NCBI GenBank assembly: GCA_046482845.1
Contig: JAWOEJ010000079.1
Span: forward strand, 1-8,188
DNA: 8,188 bases
Direction of reading: 5' to 3'
Source: DATFJZ01 sp046482845
Lineage (GTDB): Bacteria; Desulfobacterota; Desulfobacteria; Desulfobacterales; Desulfobacteraceae
The notes beneath the pieces were generated by a model. The model was not told where the DNA came from. It worked only from the letters and a program-made list of their open reading frames with translations, and did no database searches. Numbering within the stretch: the stretch's first letter is position 1; the number at the start of each line of letters is the position of its first letter. Below, piece after piece: positions 1 to 7,232 of this stretch. The translations under genes were made by a program, and so were the position numbers.

Positions 1-938
1 GCAGAAAAGATCTCAAGATCTGTGCCGGGATTATTGAGAAGCTGATTGACAATGACACACTTGTTGTTGCAAGTTCTGATATGTCCCATTATTTCCCCTG
101 GGCCGAGGCTGTCAAAAGAGACAGACAGACCATAGAGATGATCTTAAAACTTGATTCAGGCCAGGTGGCATCGAGCTCTAACAGATTGTGCGGATATCTT
201 CCTGTGGCTGTTCTTCTTGATATTGCACAGAGAAACCAGTGGCAGCCTGTTCTTTTACACTATTCAAACAGCGGAGATACTGCCGGCGACAAAAAAAGCG
301 TTGTCGGATACACAGCAATTGCCTTTTATGGAGAGTTGTTCATGACCCATTCAGATCCCTTAACAAAAAAAATAAGCCCGGAAAAAGGCAGGGCATTGAT
401 CCTGCTTGCCCGAAAAAAAATTGCAGAAAAACTTGGCCTTGACTTTTCCATCCCTGAAGAAATGAATTCAATTCTTGAAGAAGATATGTTTAAGGCAAAA
501 AGGGGTACCTTTGTTACATTAACCATTAACACCCGGCTGAGGGGCTGTATCGGCAGTCTGTCTGCTGATGAATCCATTGTTCAGGGGGTAAAACACAATG
601 CTGTCAATGCGGCTTTTCACGATCCACGGTTTCCGCCCCTTTCAAAAAATGAATTTAAAAAAATGGATATAGAGATCAGTCTGTTAACAGAACCAGAATC
701 CCTTGAATTTTCAGATTCAAAGGACCTTCTGGAAAAACTCAGACCGGAAATTGACGGCGTTATTCTGCGAAAGGGGAGACGGTCTGCTACTTTTCTTCCC
801 CAGGTATGGGAACAGCTGCCTGATAAAAAAAGGTTTCTGGCCCATCTATGCACAAAAGCAGGACTTGATGCCAGTGCCTGGCAGTCGTCGGATCTTGAAA
901 TCCTGACCTACCAGGTTCAGTATTTTAAAGAAGAATGA
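1..938 (+). CDS. amrB/amrA: Fused AmmeMemoRadiSam system protein B (Memo-like) / protein A (AMMECR1-like), 5'-truncated by the window
   Basis: The open frame enters from the left edge (first full codon at base 3) and runs 311 residues to TGA at 936-938. The ATG at 81 is internal, because Memo-family sequence continues upstream of it, including the SSDMSHY motif (in-window residues 24-30) that spans this Met. Residues 1 to about 111 are the C-terminal part of a Memo-like domain. They carry LCGYLP with Cys63, matching the conserved CG site near the end of Memo proteins, then an NSGDTAGD stretch and a VVGYTAIAFYG strand. Residues about 125-311 form a complete AMMECR1 domain with its hallmark LRGCIG (179-184) and HDPRFPPL (206-213). 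Both domains belong to the three-part AmmeMemoRadiSam system, whose biochemical role is not established; the radical SAM partner lies two genes downstream. The B-A order in one chain implies stoichiometric action of the two parts. The N-terminus is outside the window, so signal sequences cannot be judged. Confidence 0.95.
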   Translation, partial: RKDLKICAGIIEKLIDNDTLVVASSDMSHYFPWAEAVKRDRQTIEMILKLDSGQVASSSNRLCGYLPVAVLLDIAQRNQWQPVLLHYSNSGDTAGDKKSVVGYTAIAFYGELFMTHSDPLTKKISPEKGRALILLARKKIAEKLGLDFSIPEEMNSILEEDMFKAKRGTFVTLTINTRLRGCIGSLSADESIVQGVKHNAVNAAFHDPRFPPLSKNEFKKMDIEISLLTEPESLEFSDSKDLLEKLRPEIDGVILRKGRRSATFLPQVWEQLPDKKRFLAHLCTKAGLDASAWQSSDLEILTYQVQYFKEE

Positions 939-960
939 ATTTTTTACACCTCGGGGTAAC

Positions 961-3066
961 ATGGAGGGAAAAAGAGACAGCCGTATTATTTTGGTGGTTG
1001 TGGCAACCGGTATTTCTTCGGTTGTCACCCAGCTGCTTGTTATCCGTGAATGCCTGGTTCAGTTCTGCGGGAATGAATTTGTCATTGCCATGATTCTTTT
1101 CAGCTGGCTGCTGATTTCAGCTTTCGGCACACTGGCGGCCGGGTTTCTTGATCAGAAGAACTTTTCCCCGGAACCCTCCAGGCTGGCTTTTTTTTCCCTT
1201 TTACTGGCCGTGCTGTCCCTGCTTCAGATCGGGGCAGTGAGAATTTTGAGGGATGTTTTTTTTATCCACGGCAGTTCTGTCGGGTTTTACCAGACCTTTT
1301 TGTACACCTTTTTTATCATTTCTCCCTATACGCTTCTTCTTGGGTTTGTACTGCCCTACACCCTTTTTACGGCAAGACGTTTTCACCCGGATTACCCGGG
1401 TACGAAAATCTATATCATAGACAATATCGGAGACATAGCCGGCGGTGCCCTTTTTTCCTTTGTACTGGTCTATGTATGCACCCCGTTTCAGGCGCTTCTG
1501 GCTGCCAATCTTCCCCTTGCAGCAGCAGCCTTTGTTCTTTTTCCAAAAAGGGTGCGTTATAAAAAACTGGTGATGCTGTCTGTGCTCATTGTAGTTGTTT
1601 TTATTTTTTCAGCGCCGTTTTTTGAGGAAAAAACCCTTTCACCCAGACAGGGCCGTCTGCACTATTATGCTGAATCCCGGTACGGCAGAATAGAAATACA
1701 CCAGGACAAAGATCAGCTTTCCCTTTTCAAGGACGGTGTCCACCAGTTTTCAGATCAGAACCAGATTTTGGCTGAAGAAAGAATCCACTATCCCCTGTCG
1801 CAGGTGTCTGAATTAAGGCATATCCTTGTGGTTTCTGCGGAAGGGGGAATCATGGAGGAAATTGAAAAGTACCATCCTGAGTCAATTGATTATGTTGAGA
1901 TTGATCCCCTGGTCACCCAGGCGGCACTGAAATTCAATTTGATTAAAAATATCAAAAACCTTAATGTGATTCATCAGGATGCCAGGGCATATATAAAAAC
2001 AATTACAAAAAAATACGATGCCGTTATTATCAATCTTCCCGAACCTGAGACCTTTCAGCTGAACCGGTTTTATACTTCGGAGTTCTTTGACCTGGTGAAA
2101 AAGCATTTATCTGCCAGCGGTATTTTAAGTTTTTCTGTAAACGGGTTTGACAATTATCTTTCCCCGGCCCAGAAATTGAAGATTGATGTGCTTTACGCCA
2201 CAGCAGCAGTCCATTTTAAGCATATTCTTCTGCTGCCCGGCCAGCGGGTGTTTTTTTTATGCAGCAATACTGTGCTGGATAAGGATATTCCCGCATCCCT
2301 GGTCCGGAAAAATATAAATACAGACTATGTGGCCCATTATTTTTACGGCAGCCTTACACAGGAAAGAATAGAGCGCCTCAACACCGGCATAACCCTTGAT
2401 GTTCCACTGAACCTGGACTATTCTCCCAAAATGATCTGCATCATGTTTTCCCAGTGGTTTGCAAAATTTTCATCTTCTCCCATGTTTTTTCTCTTAGTGG
2501 CTGCCCTGATTTTATATGTTTATCTCATGATTATTACAAAGGAATCCTTTATCCTTTTTACTACAGGATTTATGACCATGGGCAGCGAAATCCTTGTGAT
2601 TTTTGCCTTTCAGATTTTTTTCGGGTATATCTACACTGCCATTGGCGGGATTGTTACCCTTTTTCTGGCAGGGCTTCTTCCAGGCGCTGTTTTTGGCGAA
2701 AAATACACCTCAAAGAGCAGATCTGTTATGGCGGCCAGTGATCTTGGTCTTATATTTCTCCTTGCAGCCTTTATTTTTGGTGTGGTATGGTTTGGCAGTA
2801 AACTGCCTGCGGGGGCGTATCTCGCATTTGGATTCATGGTATCCCTGCTCTGCGGTATTCAGTTTCCAGCAGCCCTTTACCTTAAGGGAAAAACAGGATC
2901 AGCAGCTGTGCAGGCCTTTTCAGCCGACTTAATGGGGGCGGCATTCGGAATACTTGTAACCAGCGTTGTTCTGCTTCCGTTTTTCGGGCTGGTATGGACG
3001 GCAGCCGGGCTTATCTGTATAAAATTGTTGAGTTTGTCTGTTTCAACCTTAATGCTGCGCCGTTAA
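961..3066 (+). CDS. Polytopic membrane protein with central spermidine-synthase-like Rossmann domain
   Basis: A 701-residue protein starting at ATG 961, 22 nt after the preceding gene, with only a weak Shine-Dalgarno-like GGGG at 953-956. Roughly seven hydrophobic segments (about 9-30, 40-62, 75-97, 108-136, 151-173, 176-195, 203-220) precede a soluble domain at about 225-485. About seven more follow (507-524, 530-552, 556-579, 592-611, 617-638, 652-675, 677-697). The soluble part resembles spermidine synthase: ESRYGRIEI (238-246), LFKDGVHQFSD (255-265), a Rossmann strand ILVVSAEGG (288-296), the acidic strand end YVEIDP (311-316) and QDARAY (339-344). The canonical GGGDGG loop is reduced to SAEGG. 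The region that normally holds the catalytic Asp reads IINLPEP (356-362), so true aminopropyltransferase activity is doubtful. Membrane 'fused MFS/spermidine synthase' proteins are a known but mostly uncharacterised class. Its place between the AmmeMemo fusion and the radical SAM gene suggests a role with them (inference). Confidence 0.9.
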   Translation: MEGKRDSRIILVVVATGISSVVTQLLVIRECLVQFCGNEFVIAMILFSWLLISAFGTLAAGFLDQKNFSPEPSRLAFFSLLLAVLSLLQIGAVRILRDVFFIHGSSVGFYQTFLYTFFIISPYTLLLGFVLPYTLFTARRFHPDYPGTKIYIIDNIGDIAGGALFSFVLVYVCTPFQALLAANLPLAAAAFVLFPKRVRYKKLVMLSVLIVVVFIFSAPFFEEKTLSPRQGRLHYYAESRYGRIEIHQDKDQLSLFKDGVHQFSDQNQILAEERIHYPLSQVSELRHILVVSAEGGIMEEIEKYHPESIDYVEIDPLVTQAALKFNLIKNIKNLNVIHQDARAYIKTITKKYDAVIINLPEPETFQLNRFYTSEFFDLVKKHLSASGILSFSVNGFDNYLSPAQKLKIDVLYATAAVHFKHILLLPGQRVFFLCSNTVLDKDIPASLVRKNINTDYVAHYFYGSLTQERIERLNTGITLDVPLNLDYSPKMICIMFSQWFAKFSSSPMFFLLVAALILYVYLMIITKESFILFTTGFMTMGSEILVIFAFQIFFGYIYTAIGGIVTLFLAGLLPGAVFGEKYTSKSRSVMAASDLGLIFLLAAFIFGVVWFGSKLPAGAYLAFGFMVSLLCGIQFPAALYLKGKTGSAAVQAFSADLMGAAFGILVTSVVLLPFFGLVWTAAGLICIKLLSLSVSTLMLRR

Positions 3067-3150
3067 AAATATGTCCCATTGGCGCAACGCAGGAGACGGG
3101 CAAAAAGACAAGCATGATGCGTGGATTATTTTTTGGAAGATCCCTTAAAA

Positions 3151-3155
3151 AAGGA
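3151..3155 (+). promoter_or_regulatory. Ribosome-binding site deciding the radical SAM gene start
   Basis: AAGGA lies 6 nt before ATG 3162. The frame is open further upstream (ATGs at 2994, 3114 and 3117), but those have no well-placed Shine-Dalgarno sequence, and 2994 lies inside the previous gene. Starting at 3162 also puts the twin arginines at residues 6-7, a normal Tat geometry. Confidence 0.75.
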
Positions 3156-3161
3156 ATAGAT

Positions 3162-3254
3162 ATGGAAAAGGTGTCCAGAAGAGATTTTCTTTTATTGGGC
3201 AGGGCAGCCCTTTTAGCAGCAGCTGTGCCCTGTTGTTCCTTTTCTGCCCTGGCA
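3162..3254 (+). other. Predicted twin-arginine (Tat) signal peptide
   Basis: Residues 1-31 of the radical SAM enzyme have a short basic n-region with S-R-R-D-F-L (5-10), a hydrophobic core (about 11-23, LLGRAALLAAAVP) and an AxA-type site ALA at 29-31 followed by Ser32. All three parts of a Tat signal are visible. Two Cys at 24-25 are not in a good lipobox (AVPC), so lipoprotein processing is unlikely. Confidence 0.75.
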
Positions 3255-4355
3255 TCCCAGACAGATCTGCAGGATACGGAAACAGTCCTTTCTGCTTCCA
3301 GCAGAAAAATATTTAAAAATGATGCACCGGATAAATTGTGGAAATGGTCGCGCAAAGGCGCTGTTTATAAAAAGCTGGATAACAGCAAAGTGATCTGCGG
3401 GGTCTGTCCCAACCGATGTGTTCTTTCGCCGGGAGACAGAAGTTTCTGCCGTTCAAAGGTGAATATGGACGGTGAGCTTTACACCCTGGCCTATGGTAAT
3501 CCCTGTGCGGTTAATATTGATCCTGTTGAAAAAAAACCTCTTTTTCATTTTAAACCCGGTATTAAAACCCTTTCCATTGCAGCTGCCGGGTGCAATTTCA
3601 GGTGTCTGAACTGCCAGAACTGGCAGATTTCCCAGGCCAGACCTGAAGATCTGAACAACTATGACCTTTTTCCCGCTAAAGTCGTCAAAAAGGCTGAGGA
3701 CCATGATATACCTGCCATTGCCTATACCTATTCCGAAGCCATTACCTATTACGAATATATGATGGACACCGCCGCCCTTGCCAAAGAGAATAATATCAGC
3801 AATCTCTGGATATCCAACGGCTATATTAATGAAAAGCCCCTTCTGGAACTCTGCAAAGTGATTGATGCAGCCAATGTGAATTTAAAGGCCTTCAGCGATT
3901 CAATTTACAGAACACTTAACGGCGGCCGCCTGGCTCCGGTCTTAAACACCTTTAAGACCCTGCATCAGCAAAACGTGCATTTTGAAATGACCAATCTGGT
4001 GATACCGGGATATACAGATGATCCAGACATGGTTAAACGTATGTGCACCTGGATTGTCAAACATCTGGGACAGGACCATCCCCTGCATTTTCTCAGGTTT
4101 TTTCCCCAGTACAAACTCGACCGGCTGCCCCCGGCTCCGGTGTCCACGTTGACAGCGTTTCGCAGAATTGCCATGGACACAGGCATCCGCTATGTATATA
4201 TGGGAAATGTGCCGGGTCATGAGGGAAGCCATACCTGGTGCCATAACTGCGGTAAACTCCTTGTTAAACGGGAAGGGTATCATCTTCCTGTTTACAATAT
4301 TGAAAAGGGACACTGCCGGTTCTGCGGCACAGAGATTCCCGGTGTGTGGACCTGA
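3162..4355 (+). CDS. amrS: AmmeMemoRadiSam system radical SAM enzyme with Tat signal peptide
   Basis: A 397-residue protein from ATG 3162. The radical SAM CxxxCxxC motif is CNFRCLNC, with Cys144, Cys148 and Cys151 ligating the 4Fe-4S cluster that cleaves S-adenosylmethionine. An N-terminal four-Cys set, C79-x2-C82-x3-C86-x9-C96, precedes it, and a C-terminal pair of CxxC motifs (C360/C363 and C385/C388) looks like a zinc-ribbon or auxiliary-cluster site. The overall plan, related to pyruvate formate-lyase activases, fits the radical SAM member of the AmmeMemoRadiSam system; the Memo-AMMECR1 fusion upstream confirms the assignment. Substrate and product are unknown. The oddity is the N-terminus: SRRDFLLLG (residues 5-13), a hydrophobic stretch and an ALA|S cleavage site near residue 31, a textbook twin-arginine signal that predicts export of the folded enzyme. 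The stop lies 6 nt before the next start, so the two genes are probably translationally coupled. Confidence 0.93.
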   Translation: MEKVSRRDFLLLGRAALLAAAVPCCSFSALASQTDLQDTETVLSASSRKIFKNDAPDKLWKWSRKGAVYKKLDNSKVICGVCPNRCVLSPGDRSFCRSKVNMDGELYTLAYGNPCAVNIDPVEKKPLFHFKPGIKTLSIAAAGCNFRCLNCQNWQISQARPEDLNNYDLFPAKVVKKAEDHDIPAIAYTYSEAITYYEYMMDTAALAKENNISNLWISNGYINEKPLLELCKVIDAANVNLKAFSDSIYRTLNGGRLAPVLNTFKTLHQQNVHFEMTNLVIPGYTDDPDMVKRMCTWIVKHLGQDHPLHFLRFFPQYKLDRLPPAPVSTLTAFRRIAMDTGIRYVYMGNVPGHEGSHTWCHNCGKLLVKREGYHLPVYNIEKGHCRFCGTEIPGVWT

Positions 4356-4361
4356 AGATAA

Positions 4362-7226
4362 ATGAAAGAAAAAATTCACATCATTGCCTGCGCAGTACTG
4401 GCCCCGGATATAAAACATATTGTTACCACCCGTAATCTGAACGCTGAAATGAAATTCCTGCCCGGCGGGCTGCACAACACCCCGGATGAACTTCGCTATC
4501 GGCTGCAGAAAGCCGTTGATCAGGCAGCAGCCGATCCCCTGTGCAGCCGTATTGTTGCGGGATACGGGGTCTGCGGCAGGGGAACTGTGGGCATACAGGC
4601 GCCCTCCCGGGTGCCCCTGGTTTTCCCCAGGGTACAGGACTGCATTGCCCTGTTCATGGGCAGCGACAGCGCTTTTCGAAAGAATTTTGAAAAATACCCC
4701 GGCACGTTTTACATTTCTGCGGGGTGGTATCTGGAGCAGGAGGCATTTAAAAAAAAGGACAGTGACGAGATATGGGTGGGGTCCGGCGCCATGGGATGCA
4801 GGGAAATCAAGGACCGTTACGGAGAGGAAAAAGGCGGACATATAATTGATTTTTTCACTTCCTGGCAGACCCATTATCAGCGAATCGCCTTTATCGATAC
4901 CGGTATTGGCAGCGCAGAAAAAAGTGCGGCATTTGCCGCGAAAATGGCAGAAAAATATAACCTGGCCTATCAAAGAATCACAGGCAGTCTTTCCCTTCTG
5001 ACAAAGCTTCTGACCCGGAAAGGCTCAGATGAGGAGATTGTGACCATTCCGCCGGGTCATGTGACCATATTTTCCGCCCTGGACAACAAGCTCTCCTCTG
5101 CCCTGGATGTAAAAAACGCATTTGCCGGCAATACAAAATCCCGTCATCTTATTTTTGATCATGGGAAAAAACAGACAGACAACATCAGGTACGGCCTTGG
5201 TATTGATGCCGGGGGCACGTATACAGATGTTGTTGTGTATGATTTTTCTGACCGGAAAGTTTCAGATAAAAACAAGGCATTGACCACCCGATGGGATTTC
5301 AGCCTGGGCATTGACCATGCATTGTCAGAACTGGATGCTGAGGCCCTGGCCGGGGTTGATCTGGTATCTGTGTCAACCACCCTTGCCACCAATGCCATTG
5401 TTGAAGGCAGGGGATGCAGGGTGGGACTCGTTCTGATGACCGGCAGCAGCGGTATGGGGGATGATCTGATATCCCATACCCCGAAATGTGTAATTAAGGG
5501 ACAGATGAGCATTGGCGGTGCTGAGATTGAACCGGTGGATGAAAACGAGGTCATAAGGGCAGTCAGACAGATGGTGACCCGGGACAGGGTAGAGGCGTTT
5601 GCCGTATCCGGTTTTGCCGGATCAGTAAACCCGGCCCATGAACTCAGCGTCAAAGCGATTATTTCCAGGGAAACCCAAATGATGGTCTGCTGCGGCCATG
5701 AGCTCTCAGATCTGCTGAATTTTGCTGTGCGGGCCCAGACAGCCGTGCTCAATGCCCGTATCGTTCCGGAAATGATACGCTTTTTTAAGGCATTAACGGA
5801 TGTGCTGAAAAAAAGGGGGATTCAGGCACCAGTCATGATAGTCAAGGGAGACGGTACCCTGATTTCCCTTGCCATGGCCCGGGAACGTCCCGTGGAAACC
5901 ATTTTGTCCGGTCCGGCAGCCAGTGCGGCCGGTGCAGCATTTCTCACCGGGCTGGATCAGGCCCTTGTGGTGGATATGGGGGGTACCACCACAGATACGG
6001 CAGATATCAGCAGGGGGCGTGTGGATATCTGCGAAACAGGCGCAATTGTTGGTGGGATTGTGACCCATGTAAAGGCGCTGGACATGCACACAGCAGGTTT
6101 TGGCGGAGACAGTCTGATCTGCTGGAAGGAAAATGAATTTTTACTGGGGCCCTGCCGGGTATGCCCTGTTTCCCGGGCCGGCAGTGAAAATCCGTCAGGA
6201 ATTGATACTGCCCTGCAGTTTATGGAAAATCACCCCTTTTCATCCCTTTCCCAGACCATTTTTCTGGCCAGGCAGGGCAGGTCTTGCTTGACCCTTTCTG
6301 ACCGGGAAAAAAAGATATATGAGCTGCTTTTAAACCGGCCCTATACCCCGGAAGAACTGCTTTCCTGCCTGGATGTGGCATCTGCGGCGTTTCTGCCCCT
6401 GTCCCGTCTTGAAGACAGCGGGCTGGTCATCAGATGCGGACTGACCCCCACAGATCTTCTCCATGTAAAAGGTCTTTTTAACAGATGGGATACTGGCCCT
6501 GCCCGGCATATGGTGAGGATCATGACCGGACTTTCCAGCAAAACAGAAAAAGAGGTGATTTCCTTTCTGTTTGATCAGATGGAAACCCGCCTGGCCCTGG
6601 AAATGCTTAAAAAACAGATGACCAGGGATTTTAAGTCAGAAACCCTGGAAAACAATCCCGCCTTTTCAGAATTAATGAAAAAAATGGTAAGACCAGAGCC
6701 CAAAAATGTCAGGTATGGTGTGCGTGCGGAATTCAAACATCCCATTATAGGGATCGGGGCACCTGTACACTGCTTTCTTCCAAATGCCGGGGAACGCCTG
6801 CATACAAAGGTGATCATACCAGAGCATGCTGATGTGGCCAATGCCGTGGGGGCTGTTACCAGCCGCATTGTCATTAAACAAAAGCTTTCCATTAAAACAG
6901 ACAGCTCCGGACAATTTGTTGTGGAGGGGGCTGCGGGAAACCATATTTTCTGCAATATTGCCGAAGCTGAAGCCTGGGCCCTAAAATACCTCACGGACCA
7001 GGTGCTGACCCGGGCGAAAAAGGCCGGCACCAGCTGTGAAATTGTTTCTGTGGACATCCGGGACAGACTTGTCAATACAGCAAAGAACATTCCCCTGTTC
7101 CTGGGCCGCAGTATTGAAGCTAAGCTTTCAGGAACCCCGGATATGAAGCATGAACCTGATATTCCTGCCTGGAAGCGTGACCCTGGTGCCCCTGCCTGGA
7201 AGTGTGAATCTGATGCCCCTGCCTGA
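4362..7226 (+). CDS. DUF1638 domain fused to hydantoinase/oxoprolinase-family ASKHA ATPase
   Basis: A 954-residue protein starting 6 nt after the radical SAM stop. Residues about 1-220 match DUF1638: GGLHNTPDEL (35-44), GYGVCGRGT (67-75), FPRVQDCIALFMGS (88-101) and YPGTFYISAGW (112-122). Conserved-looking Cys71 and Cys94 are candidate metal or cofactor ligands. From about 276 the chain is a hydantoinase A/oxoprolinase-type protein of the sugar kinase/Hsp70/actin fold: phosphate-1 loop GIDAGGTYTD (280-289), STTLATNAIVEGRG (338-351), LSGPAAS (515-521), phosphate-2 loop VVDMGGTTTDTAD (536-548) and AGFGGDS (578-584). Residues about 640-700 look helical and winged-helix-like. Residues 795-925 form a C-terminal domain ending in LFLGRSIEAKLSG. 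ATP binding is well supported. The reaction is not: DUF1638 and hydantoinase-like genes are, from memory, often found near corrinoid methyltransferases, so an ATP-driven activation or cofactor role is possible, but no methyltransferase is in this window. The last ~27 residues are a 9-residue repeat. Confidence 0.88.
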   Translation: MKEKIHIIACAVLAPDIKHIVTTRNLNAEMKFLPGGLHNTPDELRYRLQKAVDQAAADPLCSRIVAGYGVCGRGTVGIQAPSRVPLVFPRVQDCIALFMGSDSAFRKNFEKYPGTFYISAGWYLEQEAFKKKDSDEIWVGSGAMGCREIKDRYGEEKGGHIIDFFTSWQTHYQRIAFIDTGIGSAEKSAAFAAKMAEKYNLAYQRITGSLSLLTKLLTRKGSDEEIVTIPPGHVTIFSALDNKLSSALDVKNAFAGNTKSRHLIFDHGKKQTDNIRYGLGIDAGGTYTDVVVYDFSDRKVSDKNKALTTRWDFSLGIDHALSELDAEALAGVDLVSVSTTLATNAIVEGRGCRVGLVLMTGSSGMGDDLISHTPKCVIKGQMSIGGAEIEPVDENEVIRAVRQMVTRDRVEAFAVSGFAGSVNPAHELSVKAIISRETQMMVCCGHELSDLLNFAVRAQTAVLNARIVPEMIRFFKALTDVLKKRGIQAPVMIVKGDGTLISLAMARERPVETILSGPAASAAGAAFLTGLDQALVVDMGGTTTDTADISRGRVDICETGAIVGGIVTHVKALDMHTAGFGGDSLICWKENEFLLGPCRVCPVSRAGSENPSGIDTALQFMENHPFSSLSQTIFLARQGRSCLTLSDREKKIYELLLNRPYTPEELLSCLDVASAAFLPLSRLEDSGLVIRCGLTPTDLLHVKGLFNRWDTGPARHMVRIMTGLSSKTEKEVISFLFDQMETRLALEMLKKQMTRDFKSETLENNPAFSELMKKMVRPEPKNVRYGVRAEFKHPIIGIGAPVHCFLPNAGERLHTKVIIPEHADVANAVGAVTSRIVIKQKLSIKTDSSGQFVVEGAAGNHIFCNIAEAEAWALKYLTDQVLTRAKKAGTSCEIVSVDIRDRLVNTAKNIPLFLGRSIEAKLSGTPDMKHEPDIPAWKRDPGAPAWKCESDAPA

Positions 7227-7232
7227 CAGTGA
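7137..7232 (+). repeat. 27-bp tandem repeat (about 3.5 units) at the gene 4/gene 5 junction
   Basis: Units begin at 7137 (degenerate, about 16 of 27 bases matching unit 3), 7164, 7191 and 7218 (partial). The second and third units match at 23 of 27 positions; the core is CCTGCCTGGAAG followed by YGTGA. In gene 4 the repeat encodes 9-residue units: TPDMKHEPD, IPAWKRDPG, APAWKCESD, then APA and the stop. The fourth unit carries TGA where the others have TGG. The repeat also holds the start site of the next gene in another frame. Confidence 0.85.
7198..7202 (+). promoter_or_regulatory. Candidate ribosome-binding site for the ABC exporter, inside the repeat
   Basis: GGAAG sits 10 nt before ATG 7213. 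The same GGAAG occurs one repeat earlier (7171-7175), 10 nt before an in-frame GTG at 7186, so the repeat duplicates a usable initiation site. A later ATG at 7252 has only a weak AAAGAA ahead of it. Confidence 0.45.

Noticed and set aside
961..3066. Calling this gene a spermidine synthase (speE)
   Set aside because: The glycine loop and the catalytic Asp segment are not conserved and the protein is polytopic; only fold-level similarity is supported.
3140..3157. Possible small hairpin (ATCCCTT / AAGGAAT with an AAAA loop) covering the radical SAM ribosome-binding site
   Set aside because: Seven pairs with one mismatch and mostly A-T; too weak to call a regulatory structure or a terminator.
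2994..3161. N-terminal extension of the radical SAM gene from ATG 2994, 3114 or 3117
   Set aside because: The extension reads through the 3' end of the previous gene in another frame, has no well-placed ribosome-binding site, and would bury the twin-arginine signal far from the N-terminus.
3067..3161. Promoter or terminator in the 95-nt gap, the longest in the window
   Set aside because: No GC-rich stem followed by a T run, and no convincing -35/-10 pair at proper spacing, so nothing beyond the ribosome-binding site could be supported.
3942..4973. Long open frame on the - strand (343 codons) across the radical SAM/DUF1638 junction
   Set aside because: It lies antisense to two strongly supported genes, contains no recognisable domain, and spans conserved coding sequence of both. 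It is a shadow of codon bias.
5159..5752. 197-codon - strand open frame opposite the ASKHA ATPase core
   Set aside because: Low-complexity Ser/Thr/Pro-rich translation opposite conserved ATP-binding motifs; no family resemblance.
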